A stretch of 64,000 nt of DNA. It comes from Prostheceraeus crozeri (taxonomy: Eukaryota > Platyhelminthes > Polycladida > Euryleptidae). Position 1 is the first letter of the stretch. Each line of letters starts with the position of its first letter. The position numbers and the translations under genes were made by a program. The notes under the pieces were generated by a model. The model did no database searches and was not told where the DNA came from. It worked only from the letters and a program-made list of their open reading frames with translations. Positions 32,660-44,518 of this stretch are shown piece after piece. The stretch lies in NCBI GenBank assembly GCA_907163375.1, contig CAJQUW010010360.1:20244-84243 (forward strand), read 5' to 3'.

Positions 32660-33748
32660 CATTCCATAATTTATATGCATTAGCTGTTTGGTAGGCTTGC
32701 GATGCTACCTTTGTATTTGATATGAAGATGATTTGTAATGTCTGATTGCAGGAATTGCAATTGCTGAGATGGCACTTTGCTGTAGCATCGGTTTTCTTGT
32801 TTCCTCTGCAGATTTCTTTGTTTAATATTGTCAATGCAGATTTGGCCACTTGGATCACGCAGACACGGAAATTCACTTACAATCCATGATTTCAGCAGAG
32901 GGCTCGATTTCTTTTTAGGAATAGCATGATTTCACTTTGTGGAAAATTTTAGAAAGGTTCCAATTATTCTTGTAACAAGAAGAAAGCGACTCCGTATATT
33001 TGAATAAGATGCCTAAATTCAATGCAGCAGTGCATGGTGTATCAGCTCATTGTTATTTATTTGCATTAGTCAAAGTCTAAAGCAAAGCAATGTTCAAATT
33101 GACGTACTTTTGCATTTTTTCCTCCATTAGGAATGCATCTGTTTTTTTTCTAGAATCATCTGCTTGTGTTGAATTTTACTCTCTATTAGTTGCATTATTA
33201 TTATAGTGGTCATATATGATCAAAAATGATATTATCCTCACTGATTTAATTTTCAGACAAATGAATGAAAAAGACGCTGCGGCTGCAGGAAGAACTGTTT
33301 CAGCATGCTTTGCAGTTGCATTAAAAAATCTCTCTTTAATCAATTGATCTGAGTCTTATATGTAAATCACAATTCATTAAAGCAACTGTCGTAATAGTCA
33401 ATTGAACGATGTGATTTATCAGAGTCCACGGAGTTATTGATATGTCATGCTATAGTAAAATTCGAACGGTTGACCTGGAGAGAAAGTGTCTCAAATTTAA
33501 CCGGCAGATTTACCGGATACGAATATTTTTCTGGTAGAACATGTTCGAGAAGCACCAGTGCTTGCGAAATTCGCAAAATTTTCAATTTTCAATTATCTCA
33601 CTTAATCTTTATGTCTGGTCTCCTGTCTCGCCACATTTATTCTCAATGTCTACATCACCTAGACAGTCAGCTTGAAGACTTCGTTATTTTCACTTTTGAA
33701 GTTGAGAATTCAAACCTCTCAGTGAAACTTCAGCACTATATCTTTCAG
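32660..33748. other. PIBF1 intron 3, last 1.1 kb
   Basis: No gene or repeat recognised; ends in a good acceptor before exon 4. Confidence 0.5.
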
Positions 33749-33955
33749 GAGGACATCAACATGGAACGTGTTACTTTCGCCTTCGCTGACGGAGCTCATT
33801 TACCATCAACAGCACGACGTCGTATGCAGCAGAGTGTTCATCTAGCACGACGTGTCCTTGCATTGGAGAGGAAAATTCGAGAACTGAATAAAGAACTAGA
33901 GGTTGGCCGGAGTGAGCGACAACAAGCGATGGATGAAGCAGAGCGCGCGCATGGG
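33749..33955 (+). CDS. PIBF1: PIBF1 coding exon 4 (residues 548-616)
   Basis: Acceptor CTTTCAG at 33748, donor GTAATG at 33956; 69 codons, phase 0. It contains the conserved TARRRMQQSVHLARRVLALE, which matches the TAKRRLKQSVHLARRVL region of vertebrate PIBF1. It lies about 2 kb downstream of the large inverted PLE. Confidence 0.93.
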
Positions 33956-34209
33956 GTAATGTCGTTGATTTCATAGCTATTAGGAAACTTGAATTTGAAG
34001 ATTGATACCTTGATTTTTCCCATGGAAAATATAACTTTTACAACATTTTCTACACATAGTTATGTATATCTAAGTTCAACAAGGTAAAGACAATGTCGAA
34101 AGCTATTTTTGGAAGCATTTTTTCAAATGACCTTGTCATTGTTTTGTTGAAATTAATTGTATTCGAGTCAATGGTGAACCTGATGTTGACTCTGCTTTGA
34201 CATGAGGTT

Positions 34210-34911
34210 AATGTTTACCTTGAAGGCCTTATCCCATCTCAGGATAGGGTCGGCCTGGTATTGCTCCTCCACCTGCCTCGGTCAGCCGCGTCTTTCTCCT
34301 CCAGACCGACTGCGCGCATGTCCTCGTTCTCTTGACCCCTACACGTCTTCCGCGGTCTTCCACTTTAGCGTCTTCCGGGGATGGGAGCGTCGTATGCCTC
34401 TCGAATAGGATGGTGTTTTCTCGCCGTAGGGCGTAACCGAGCCATCTGAGATGGTTGCATCTTATCACTTCTTTGATTAGCGCTGTCATAGATCACCCAC
34501 ACACATCACTATTTCGGACGTGATCCAAGCGTGTTACACACATCATTTAACGTGGCATCTTCATTTCTGTGGTCGAGACTTTCCGAACATGTTTGGTGTT
34601 TACCGGTCAACATTTGGAGCTGTGTACAGCTTGGCCTTCAGTCGCATGGGTATTATCTTGTCATACATGACACCAGCCAATCTTCTCCAACTCATCCATG
34701 CTACTTGCGTTCTGTGGTTAACATCGTCATCAATAGTGGCATCTTTCCTTAGGATCGACCCGAGGTACTTAAACTTCTTTGTTGTTGATATTGGGTTTGA
34801 GTTGATGTTCATCTGATGGTCAGTAATCTCGGTTGACATGTACTCAGTTTTATGTGGAAAAATAAAAAAGCTGGCAAGTTGCGACTCAAATATTTCATCT
34901 GTCACCGACAT
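34210..34911 (-). pseudogene. RTE-like LINE 3' fragment (LINE D)
   Basis: Two minus-strand frames belong together. The frame at 34911-34600 has KTEYMSTEI, KKFKYLGSILRKDATIDDDV, WMSWRRLAGVMYDK and MRLKAKLY, the thumb/C-terminal region after the RT palm. After a deletion, 34489-34229 has EVIRCNHLRWLGYALRRE and RVGVKRTRT. The RT core is missing. Located in PIBF1 intron 4. Confidence 0.7.
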
Positions 34912-35599
34912 GACATGAACAAGAAATTGATTTTACGGTCATGTAAATACATGTTCGATGTCAGGGTGCAAACGATTTCATGAAGGTTGTGTTCTAAAGA
35001 AGGCATCAAAGTAACTTTGGCTTTAACTTAGAAACATTTTGACTTGTAATTGTTACTAGCCCCACAATTTTCATCATTGAGGCATTGAAATGTAGCGATA
35101 TTGTTATTAGCACCCGAACTGGATCTAAGTTTCGATAACTTTCTGTTGTCACCAGTCATTTTAATTCGTCACTTATGCTTTTGGTTCCATAAGAGAATCA
35201 TTATCATTACTTATGACAGACAGACGCTGAAGTCGTAACTCATTCACCACATGTTCTTTTTTATGTATAGAATTACCTATAATTGTAAAAATGGAGCTGA
35301 TACATTTTTCTTTTCCTTGAGAATCTTTTCCTTCATAATCAGATCGTGCTCATCCATCAACTTTGGATTCGTCTTGCTGTGTGTAGTCAGGAGAGATGAC
35401 GTTATCGGGTCACGAGTACTGCAAATTTAAGCAGCAGTCTCAAATATAGCACATCTTCGCTCTCTGGGGAGAAAGATTTTCAACCCATCTGGCTTCTCTC
35501 CTAAACTAGCGGTCCGATAATCGACAGAACTCGTCAATGCAATTAAGGAATCTGTCATAAAGTTGAGGTGATCTGTCAACATAGGTGAAAGGAGAGGAT

Positions 35600-36010
35600 G
35601 ACAAGCATAGCATCAGTATTTAAACTCAGGATTCAGAGTGAGAACAAAATTCCTTCTTTGGATTAGCGACTATGAAAGACTTGTCACGAGAATCTTGCAT
35701 CCAGTTCATTAGCATGCATGCAGCTCAGAACATCGTTAGTCCATCATGCCAGAAGCTATCTTTACAAGTCCACTATCCGTCGACTGAGATGGAGTATAAT
35801 ATTGTTGCCATTTCTGAACGGCGCCCCGTAAACAAATATTGGTAAATCAAGTGGATTGAGAATTTTATAGCTGAAAAACGTCAGCGAGTTGCAGCCATTC
35901 TCTCTCAGACGGGATGTAATTTCACTTAGTCCTTCTATTGATGCTATGTCAGTAGAAGCAGTTCTGCAGCAAATGAGTGCATGTTGCATGCCTAGGCCCT
36001 TTTCCGGAAC
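35600..36010 (+). repeat. Diverged 3' fragment related to LINE 1
   Basis: Aligns by eye with 7455-7860. Shared blocks include TTGGATT.GCG, AAGACTTGTCA, TCAGACGGGATGT and CAGTAAATGAGTGC-like sequence. It is more decayed than the copy at 5400-8050 and has no open frame. Confidence 0.65.
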
Positions 36011-37773
36011 TTCATGGATAAACCTACCCCTGGAGCGCTGCTTGCATTTGTAGTTTCTTCGTGGCTTAAGTCTTTCTTATGGCACAGGTTTAGTATTTGC
36101 GAGCTAGACTATCACCAAATCTTGATTTCCCTACGTATTCTTTTACAGAAATCGTATTTGTATATCTCCATAAGATGCTATCGAAGCGCGAAAGTTTAGG
36201 CTATGATTTTGCATATTGCCATTAAAAAAACTAAATTATTATTATTTTCGTTTATAAAATTCATTTCGGTTGATGGATAACGACTCATCTAATATGAAGA
36301 AGAAAAATACACTGCCGTCTAAAGCCATTAACTTGATTGAATAAGCTTCACTGTCATTAGCTGATCAATGGCTGCAATGGAATTATTTTCAAAAAAGCAT
36401 TGACAGACAGGCATGAGCTCTTCATGTAAATATCTCTTTAGATCTCAGCTTTTGTGAAGATTTTCGGGGTTTATACCATTAACCAGCATGCGATTAATGG
36501 ATTTATGCGGTTGGAAATTTTAATCCGGTTGAAATGAAAATATGTCAGCGACTAACACATATAAAGCTTAAAAGCAATATTTATACAAATCGAGAGATTT
36601 ATTAATGCTTTTCAAATACCATCTCTGCGAATTGCAGGCCATCTGTAATTGTGTAATCGTTGTAAATCGAGGATCACAAAACACGCAATGCGTCAGACGA
36701 TTTAAGAAATGTTGATTTTGCATGCACACTCGAATGCCAAAGTACGACTGTGCATAGTGCAATTTTTGCTTGCACCGAAATTTGTTAATTGCGACCATTG
36801 TAAAGTATACAATGTAATTAATCGAACCACGAGAACATTTTTTTGATTTTGGACTTTTAATTTCTATATCATAGAAATGAAGCTTCATGAAAATTATGGT
36901 TTTGTCACGAAAAAAACTAATGCATTTTCTGATGCTGAGAAAAATGTGGTTAGATGAGATCCTTAGGTGACGATAATAAAATATACTGAAACATCACAGA
37001 GAAACCGCTTGAAGCCGAGCAGTATCGAGATGTTGACCTTCTTCCATAGTGATTTGTAGATTGCGCAGCTCATGGCTTGCAATAATTTGTGGATGAGGTT
37101 GCTGATCAAAATGATATTTTTGCTAAATGGTTCTGAAATGGGTATATTTTCAATCTCTCGGAGGCCATTGAGTTTCCTGCTAATATTTTAACAGAAATGT
37201 AGGTATCATATGTTGATTAGAACGTTTCTGTCACTTAAGTTTTATAGTTCCCTATTACAGTTGTATCAAGATCACTCTGTAAGAGGATCTATTTGACTTG
37301 GGATCGTAGATAGCGGTGACGCTGTTTTGAATCTTTCAACATTTCCTGATGTCTTCAGATATTGCAACTTATCTTTTGTCATGTTTTTGTAGTTAAGAAA
37401 AGAAGAAAAGAAAAGGAGAGCCAAAAATCTCAGAGCAGATGCTTCTTCAAGCCAACCCCATTCTTCTCTTCCACGAAATTTTTGCGGCACTTCAAATTAA
37501 GGGAGAACAATCAATTTCTAGGGTTTGAAAATTTACCGCTACTTTTGGAAATTCGACATTTCATCACTGCATGTTCACCCTTACACTGTCATATCAACTC
37601 CCCTACAAGACTACAAGACAACCCTTTTCAATTTAATTTTCTATGCTGAGCAACAAATTTCATGACATATTTATATTATCCGTACATTATACATCATTTT
37701 TTCATCTGTTTGCTGTCAACTGCTTTCTCTTTGTGCATTACGCATTTATGAGAGTATTAAAATATGATGCAAT
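36011..37773. other. PIBF1 intron 4 middle, no gene
   Basis: AT-rich sequence with no element I can recognise, except the left copy of the PLE2 target duplication at its end. Confidence 0.5.
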
Positions 37774-37816
37774 TAATAATAAAATAGCCACTATGTGAGA
37801 AAATCTCTATTTGCTG

Positions 37817-37855
37817 GACAACGTTTCGGGAGTCACCTGCTCCCTTCCTCAGGTC
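37817..37855 (-). ncRNA. Hammerhead-like motif, PLE2 left repeat
   Basis: Minus strand: helix I GAC/GUC (3 bp), CUGAGGA, extra A, helix II GGGAG/CUCCC, GAAA, palindrome ACGU, U. Conserved core complete apart from the extra base; helix I short. Confidence 0.6.
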
Positions 37856-37924
37856 ACAAGAAATGAATGATGACAAAATCAGCGGCAAATACAATTTACA
37901 ACTCGCGAAGCGGTTACCAAGTCC

Positions 37925-39947
37925 GGGGTCAAGCATAGAACTGAAAGTTCTCGGTCACATTTTGACAAACTCCTACGATCCCTCATTTCAAGAAGTTTGT
38001 GGGCCAAATTTAGTGTCATCGAAAATATCGTGAATCTCTCCGATTTTGTGCTTTCTAATTTTGAATTAGAACTGTTAGGTTTTGGTTTAAATTTTGCTCT
38101 TCCTAACAATCGTCAGGTTTTCCCTGAATTTGTATCAAAGATGTACGATTCTAAAGATTCTTTTCATAAGAATTTCATTTATGGTCATATTAGCGGTATT
38201 TTTGATAGTCTTGGTAATTTTTCTAAGACTCCCAAGGCGCTATCAGTCAGCTTTATCTTCTTTACGTAAAAATAAGTTGTTACATATTTGTCAGGCTGAC
38301 AAGGGAGGAAAAATTGTCATTCTTAATCGCAAGGATTATGTAAAAAAGATGCTGGATAATTTATCCTGTCAGGATACTTATCGCACTGTTTCTAATGTTC
38401 CCTTGCCTCTTATGCAAAGGAATTTCAATAGTGGGTTGAAATCAATTGCTGATAAGTACCCTGCAGATAGGAATTTTGTTTTATCATTCAAATCGATTTT
38501 GCCCTCTTTACCTTACGCTTATGGACTTCCGAAAGTCCACAAGGTCAATTGTCCATTTCGTCCGATTATTTCTTGTTGCAATTCGCCATCTTACAAGCTT
38601 TCTAAGACCTTAGCCCGTTCTCTTTCCCCTTTGCTTGGTTGCTTTTCCACTAGTCATCTTAAGAATTCATCTGATTTGTTGAACAGAATTTCCAACATCT
38701 CTCTGAATCCCGGAGATAAATTCGTTTCTTTCGATGCCATTTCTCTATTTACTAATGTGCCTGTTCAACCTACTATAGATTTTTTGTCTCGTCGTCTTTC
38801 TTCCGTTTCTTATGACTTTCCTGTTAGTGTAGATTGTCTGCTAGATCTTGTTCGATTATGTCATAGTCACAATTATTTTACTTTTGAAAACAATTATTTT
38901 CAGCAAGCTTTTGCCTTAGCCATGGGAAACCCATTTTCCCCTGTGCTTGCGAATTTTTTCCTTGAGCATGTAGAAAGCGAGTTGCTTCCCACTTTTGCTG
39001 GCAACAGCCCTCTTCTTTGGTTTCGTTATGTTGACGATGTTCTATCTTTAGTTTCGCATGATTTTGATTTGGATTCATTCTTGTCTTTTATTAACTCCTT
39101 ATATCCTTCTCTGAAGTTCTCTTATGAGTATGAGTCTCATAACGCCATTCCCTTTCTAGATGTTTTGATTAAGAAGGTTGGCCGTTCTCTTGGTTTTTCT
39201 GTTTTTAGAACGGATACTCACTCTAACAGCTATCTTCATTTCTTTTCTTTTCATCCATTAATTGTTAAAATAAATGTCGCTCGCGGCCAGTTTTTGCGTG
39301 CGCTTCGTATTTGTAGTTCTGATTCTATTGATGATGAAATTGATTTCATTTTTTCTTCGTTTATGAAACTTGGTTATCCTCCAGATGTCTTAAAAAAAGT
39401 TTTATCTAAAGCTAAGTCTACGTATTTTCGACCTGAACCTTTGTCGGATAATGTACATGTAAATAATGTAAATTTTCTTTCTGTACCCTTTTTACCTTCT
39501 CTAAATTGTACCAGTAATCATCGTTTGGCTAAATGTTACGGTACCAAACTTGTATTTCATTACCCTAACAGTATTAAATCAAACCTAGTTCATAACAACA
39601 GCATTAAGAAACCTGGCGGTGTGTATAGTAAACCATGTAAAGACTGCGATAAATTTTATGTCGGTGAAACAGGTCGATCTGTTATTACTCGTATCAATGA
39701 ACACAATAGAGCTGTCAGATATTTTGATGAAAATAATGCTTTGGCCCAACATTGTATGCAAACAGGTCATTCTATCGATTTTAATAGGCATGACGTTTTA
39801 TCTTATTGTAGTGATTTTAGAACCAGACGTGTGGTTGAATCTTCATTTATTAAGGTTAACCAATCAAAAATGTTCAACAGTAACTCAGGCTTTCATCAAC
39901 CGGACTTGGTAACCGCTTCGCGAGTTGCAAATTGTATTCGCCGCTGA
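37925..39947 (+). pseudogene. PLE2 RT + GIY-YIG protein, one frameshift
   Basis: The N-terminal frame (about 37930-38235) has FDKLLRSLISRSLWAKFSV, LLGFGLNFALP and SKMYDSKDSFH. A frameshift near 38235 leads to the main frame: ADKGGKIVILNRKDYVKKML, AYGLPKVHKVNCPFRPIIS, SFDAISLFTNVPV, ALAMGNPFSPVLANFFLEHV, the catalytic YVDD in FRYVDDVLSLV and IPFLDVLIKK. The endonuclease has CDKFYVGETGRSVITR, NEH and RRVVESSFIK with the conserved Glu. The C-terminus (DLVTASRVANCIRR) is encoded inside the right terminal repeat. The true N-terminus is uncertain because no ATG is evident near the left repeat. It is close to coding-competent and therefore young. Confidence 0.88.
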
Positions 39948-39970
39948 TTTTGTCATCATTCATTTCTTGT

Positions 39971-40009
39971 GACCTGAGGAAGGGAGCAGGTGACTCCCGA
40001 AACGTTGTC
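39971..40009 (+). ncRNA. Hammerhead-like motif, PLE2 right repeat
   Basis: Identical plus-strand copy of the motif in the left repeat; placed downstream of the coding region, as expected for the PLE 3' end. Confidence 0.6.
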
Positions 40010-40163
40010 CAGCAAATAGAGATTTTCTCACATAGTGGCTATTTTATTATTACAATTATCCGACGAACATTTTCGGTTACCTAGATTATGATGCAATTCC
40101 TATAGAAAAATGATCTGGGAAATAACCTCCACATTTATTTATGACTTTCACATTTCTCTGCAG

Positions 40164-40433
40164 ATGTTGAATGATGTCCAGCAGCCGTACGGATATCTTG
40201 TCGATTCGTTGCGTGTTCGAGATGAACAGTTAGCCAAACAGCGAGATCACGTAGCTACATTAGAAGCCGAATGTCGAAACCTCCGCCGAGAACGCAGCGA
40301 GCTTCTTCGAGTAAAGAATCAAATGTCAATCGATCTAGAAAAGTTGTTGAGCCAACGAGAAGAGCTCAGCATGCTGAAGCAGCTAATGGCTGATCTAAAG
40401 GAACAACGGAACGCCAGAGTTCCGAAACATGAG
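40164..40433 (+). CDS. PIBF1: PIBF1 coding exon 5 (residues 617-706)
   Basis: Acceptor CTCTGCAG at 40163, donor GTAATT at 40434; 90 codons, phase 0. Conserved blocks are QQPYGYLVDSLRVRDEQL and KNQMSIDLEKLLSQREEL. It begins only 76 bp after the right boundary of a PLE (40087), so that insertion is close to the acceptor and branch point. Confidence 0.93.
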
Positions 40434-41129
40434 GTAATTATCAAAGTAGTTCATGATTTTCTGTCATTGTAAACAGATGCCATAGATCATTTAGCTTCAT
40501 GAAACTTTAAGTGTCACAATTATCCATGGACGGTGCTGACACAGTCAAACTCTATCTAAAGCGTTGTGATCTTTAAGCCCAGATGCTCTTCCTGTTGACT
40601 GACAAAGGCACTTTTGGTGCTCGATCTCTAGACCAGAAGATTGCTGGGTCAATACTCAACCACTGTGCAATGGAGATCATAACATAGTTTGATGATATTA
40701 AGTAAAGGGAATAGAAGTAAACGCCTATCAATTGTCTAATCTGAATGCTAGGCCTAGTGATAATTAATTCATTTCCTCTGCACGAGGCCACTACTGCTAC
40801 TGACCGGCTTAACGTCCTCTGTTCCTCAGGTTTGCGGGGTTGGCAGTGTACGTGTCGATAAATGGTTCGTCGGATTGCACTTCGCTGCGAATCGGAGGTC
40901 TTTCTCAATGTTGTTTCCACTTTTTTTCTGGCCTGTTCGAACCAGGACTTCTTGCGATGTAGCTAGAGCGATAAAATCGACCCAGTTAATAGTTGTAATG
41001 TGAAAAGTGGAGCTAAATCGTTGAGCTAAGAGAGGATAAAATGTCGTCACGATTTTATACTGATCTTCATTAGTCCGGTGTGAACAGATGATAATTTCAC
41101 AACCTTAAGTGTAAGCATTTTAAGTGTGT

Positions 41130-41490
41130 ATTTGAACTTCCACCCCTTCCTCACACAACGCCCTCAATGCGTCGTGGGATTGAGTAGCGCATCTGCTCAC
41201 AATAGTCTGATTCGACTATCTCTTTTATCTTCTCCATCAGACTATCTCGTGAAGTTGTTGTCAGTGTGGAATATTTGCTTCATATTAATGTCCAGCAGTT
41301 TTTGATGGGATTTAAGTTGAAAGTTGGCCTCGGCCATGGTCCCAACACCGTTTCTATTGAAGCCAATTTGTTACACTTTTTCACCCAATGACATGGGACG
41401 CCATTATGTTAAAATATCGTACACTGAGAGACTTCAAAACTATGAGAGTAATTTTTTGCTAAGTTGTCGAGATAAGTCATATATCTCATC
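41130..41490 (-). pseudogene. Decayed Tc1/mariner transposase relic
   Basis: Minus-strand fragments resemble the end of a Tc1 transposase: a NPIKNCW stretch matching NPIENLW, then EIVESDYCEQMRYSIPRRIEG, comparable to the usual IESMPRRI. Stops and shifts are frequent. No inverted repeats found. It is unrelated in age to the intact Tc1 just downstream. Confidence 0.5.
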
Positions 41491-42761
41491 GTTATAATGA
41501 GTGGTATTATTCGAATGGACTCACAACCCTTCACTGAGATAGCCGCTCAAATCATGAAAGATGGACAACTCTTGGCAGCTTGTTTTGCATATATATCGAG
41601 AGACAAGAATTGATCCGTCTACGAACGCGAATATTGCTTTATCATACACTCGTCCATTACTCAGAAATCCAGATTTGATACTTACGACAAAACGCAAGAC
41701 AATCTTTGATATTTTTTGACGACAACTTTAAATTCTTAGCCCACCTGTAGGATTTCTGTTTGAACTCTGTTTCTGTCATCGATTATAGGTAGACTGGCGT
41801 CATGCTTACTTTCTTTATGAAGGTAGAATCTTTATGAAAATGGATCGCGATTTGAGTCAGCCAGAAATTGTTAGTCCGTTTATTTCAAGACGTTTGAATT
41901 GAGCAGAATCGTGCTATCATTAAATGCATTTGCAAGATATTTTACATATTGGCAGTTTGGCTAAGGTCATGGCTAAGAGTTAACTTGTTTCCTATGTATC
42001 ATGAAGTTGAACAAATTGCGCCCATGCAAGGTCCAGATGTACTAACATCTTACTAAAGATGACTCTGATGGCCGCATGAAGTTCTACGAATAGCCGTTAA
42101 CCAGATGGACAGAGAAGTTTTATTCAGAAAATTCTTTTTACGGAGGTATAGCCAATTTTTTGTCAATGGCAACAAATTATTTGAATAGTGAGCATCATTG
42201 ACAAGAATCGTTTGGTTGGAGGGATTCTACATTTTCATGTAAAGAAAAAAAGTTTATTTTTCGCGAGCACTTTTGTAGTCCACCGACCGAACATGTTCAT
42301 CCAACAATAGTGAGTCAACAACCATTATTAAAACTTTCGATATTGGAGTGATATCGATGAAAAGTTGATGCTGTGGCGTATAATATGGTTCACAAGAGTA
42401 GTAAGGCATTTTTCATCTTGGAAATTTAAAAGGGTCACTTGAATGCTGCGGTTTACTCGAGAAACGTGCGACTACTGTTAAATAAAGAAATCTCTGAACG
42501 CATGAAAGACCCTATTCCTGACTCGTTTGGAGTTGTAGCTCCAACGCAATTGCGTGGACTGCATCTCAGCCTTTCATTAGAGTGACGGTTCACATGGAGA
42601 AATTAATACAAATACTATTTCATTTACCTACAGCTGAAATTTGTTGGTTGTATAGTCATTAAGTATCACAAATTACTTGGTTATACTATTTTTCATTTTT
42701 TTGCGTGTTAAATAGTGAGTTTATCCCAAATCTGTTGCGGTGAATTTGATTCTGCTAACTA

Positions 42762-44417
42762 CAGTCCGTTTCATTAAAAGTGGATCATCCTAAAATTTGA
42801 CTAGATAGAACATAAGTATGATACAGAAAGCATTTTTCATGTTATTTCATGTCCCTAATATATTTAAATGTCCTTATATAATCTGATAAGCTATGATACA
42901 GTAACGGTTCTTAAGAAGCTAATATTTTGTGACCCTACCCTTATTGTCAATGACATTACCAATTCGTCTAGGCATTGATTCGATGATATCGTTGATTTTT
43001 GACTGATCTAACTTTCTCCACTCTCTTTTTAACAGTGACGTAAGTTGTGATACGCCATCTGTAGGTAGCAGTGAACGACGAACGTTACATTTTAGAATAC
43101 TCCATACATTTTCTATCGGATTCAGATCAGGAGAACGAGCTGGCCAAGATAATGTCCTAAGCCCTAATTGAGACTTGCATAAGTTGACTCTACTACTCCT
43201 GTGACACGTAGCATTATCATCCATAAATAACCAAGTCGATGGATCACCAAGTTGATCTGTCATTTGGCCAATGTTCATTCGTAAAACATTCACATGGCGT
43301 TCAGAATTCATGGTTCCTTGCTGTGTGTGAAGTTCAGAGCGGCCATTGGTCCAAATGCCAGCCCAAATCAGTAGAGTCGCACCACCTTGTACCCGGGGAC
43401 GATGTAAATGTCTCGGAATTTCCTGATCAGATTTTATCCATAATCTCAATCGACCATCACTATCCTTCAGACGAACTGATGCCTCATCAGACCAGACAAC
43501 CCGATCCCATTGATTTCGCCGGTGACAATGACTCATTGCCCATCTGAGACGTCTTTTTGTATGCTGATCTGATAATTCGATCTGAGAGGGCCTCTTACAG
43601 CTCTTGAAATTCGACTCAATAAGTCTTCTACGAATAGTGGACTTAGAAATAGACGAGACTAGTGCAGCCATCTCAGTTAACGAGAGACTTGGATCAACTT
43701 TAACAAATCTCAAAATTAGGCGGTCTCTATGTTTGGATGTTTTGCGTGGACGGCCAGAGCCCTCTTTACGACAGAGTCGAAAATCATCATTATGCCATCG
43801 ATGCACATTTGTGTAAGTGACATTTAGTCGCTTGCTTGTAGCTCGCAAAGAAAACCCTAGTTCTAGCAAGGCTGACACTTTGCCTTTTGTGAATGCGATC
43901 TCGTTATTGTTCATTTGTGCATTGTATTGTTTTCAACCGGTAAGAGATAGAATTCTAGCTGAAAGCAATCAGGAGTGCTGCCAACACCACCGCAACGAAG
44001 TCAGGAAGCTATGGAACATGAAGTCCAGTTAATCACATGTAGCAGTTACATTATTGTTGATGAATAATGGTGCTATACTGGCTCTGATTGACCGATTTTC
44101 TTTATTTTTGTTTTGCTTGATAGCTTTTGGCTTGTAGAACAACATATTACATAACAAAGGAAACAAATGTAATTTTATAAGAGTGAGGTATGATTTTGTG
44201 TAACATTGCTAAATGAAGATCAAACTATCTACTACTTTTTTATCTATAACAGGAAAATAACTCAATATTCATGCTTGAAATTTCCAACAATGATATTAGC
44301 AAGCACAACTGACATATCTTCCAAATTTCAGAGAAATTTGTTAAAGTTTGGCGGAGTTAGACAAAGCTGAAGTCAAGGCGATGTTTAAGGGTGATCCATT
44401 TTTTATGAAACAATCTG
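42762..44417 (-). mobile_element. Tc1-type transposon, apparently complete
   Basis: 1656 bp between TA dinucleotides (42760-42761, 44418-44419). Ends are inverted repeats: CAGTCCGTTTCATTAAAAGT at left and, complemented, CAGATTGTTTCATAAAAAAT at right, both followed by GGATCA. The imperfect repeat also continues a few bases outside (CTAAC/GTTAG). One transposase gene on the minus strand. Located in PIBF1 intron 5, 101 bp before exon 6, antisense to the gene. Confidence 0.88.
42919..43914 (-). CDS. Tc1-family transposase, intact 331 aa
   Basis: Single uninterrupted frame from ATG at 43914 (MNNNEIAFTKGKVSALLELG). The N-terminal paired-type helix-turn-helix region covers about residues 1-110 (SLRATSKRLNVTYTNVHRWH; GRPRKTS linker; SLTEMAALV second HTH). 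The catalytic core has the first Asp in VVWSDEASV, the second in FMDDNATCH and Glu in PDLNPIENVW, with 34 residues between second Asp and Glu (DD34E). The C-terminus has SMPRRIGNVI.NKG..TKY as in Tc1. Length is normal for the family (about 340). It binds the terminal repeats and moves the element by cut and paste into TA. All catalytic residues are present, so it may be active. Confidence 0.92.
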   Translation of the reverse strand: MNNNEIAFTKGKVSALLELGFSLRATSKRLNVTYTNVHRWHNDDFRLCRKEGSGRPRKTSKHRDRLILRFVKVDPSLSLTEMAALVSSISKSTIRRRLIESNFKSCKRPSQIELSDQHTKRRLRWAMSHCHRRNQWDRVVWSDEASVRLKDSDGRLRLWIKSDQEIPRHLHRPRVQGGATLLIWAGIWTNGRSELHTQQGTMNSERHVNVLRMNIGQMTDQLGDPSTWLFMDDNATCHRSSRVNLCKSQLGLRTLSWPARSPDLNPIENVWSILKCNVRRSLLPTDGVSQLTSLLKREWRKLDQSKINDIIESMPRRIGNVIDNKGRVTKY

Positions 44418-44518
44418 TAGTTAGTCTAACAAATTCAATTAGTCTAACTGCTAACAAATTCAAAGTTCGATTGTAAAAAATGCAAGTTTGATTAAAGAGC
44501 ATTTACATGTCTTTTCAG

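Larger units (their letters stand above)
37775..40087 (+). mobile_element. Near-complete PLE with inverted terminal repeats (PLE2)
   Basis: 2313 bp flanked by the 11-bp target duplication ATGATGCAATT (37764-37774, 40088-40098). Inverted 153-bp terminal repeats lie at 37774-37926 and 39900-40052, with two differences seen by eye. The right repeat is followed by a unique 35-nt tail. Each repeat carries a hammerhead-like motif. A single protein with one frameshift is encoded. Inserted in PIBF1 intron 4, sense to the gene, ending 76 bp before exon 5. Confidence 0.9.

Noticed and set aside
42919-43914. Tc1 transposase considered as a domesticated host gene
   Set aside because: It is enclosed by inverted repeats and TA duplications, so it is an ordinary mobile element.
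44507-44518. Extension of the last PIBF1 exon upstream to 44507
   Set aside because: These bases are the polypyrimidine tract and AG acceptor; frame continuity with exon 5 requires a start at 44519.
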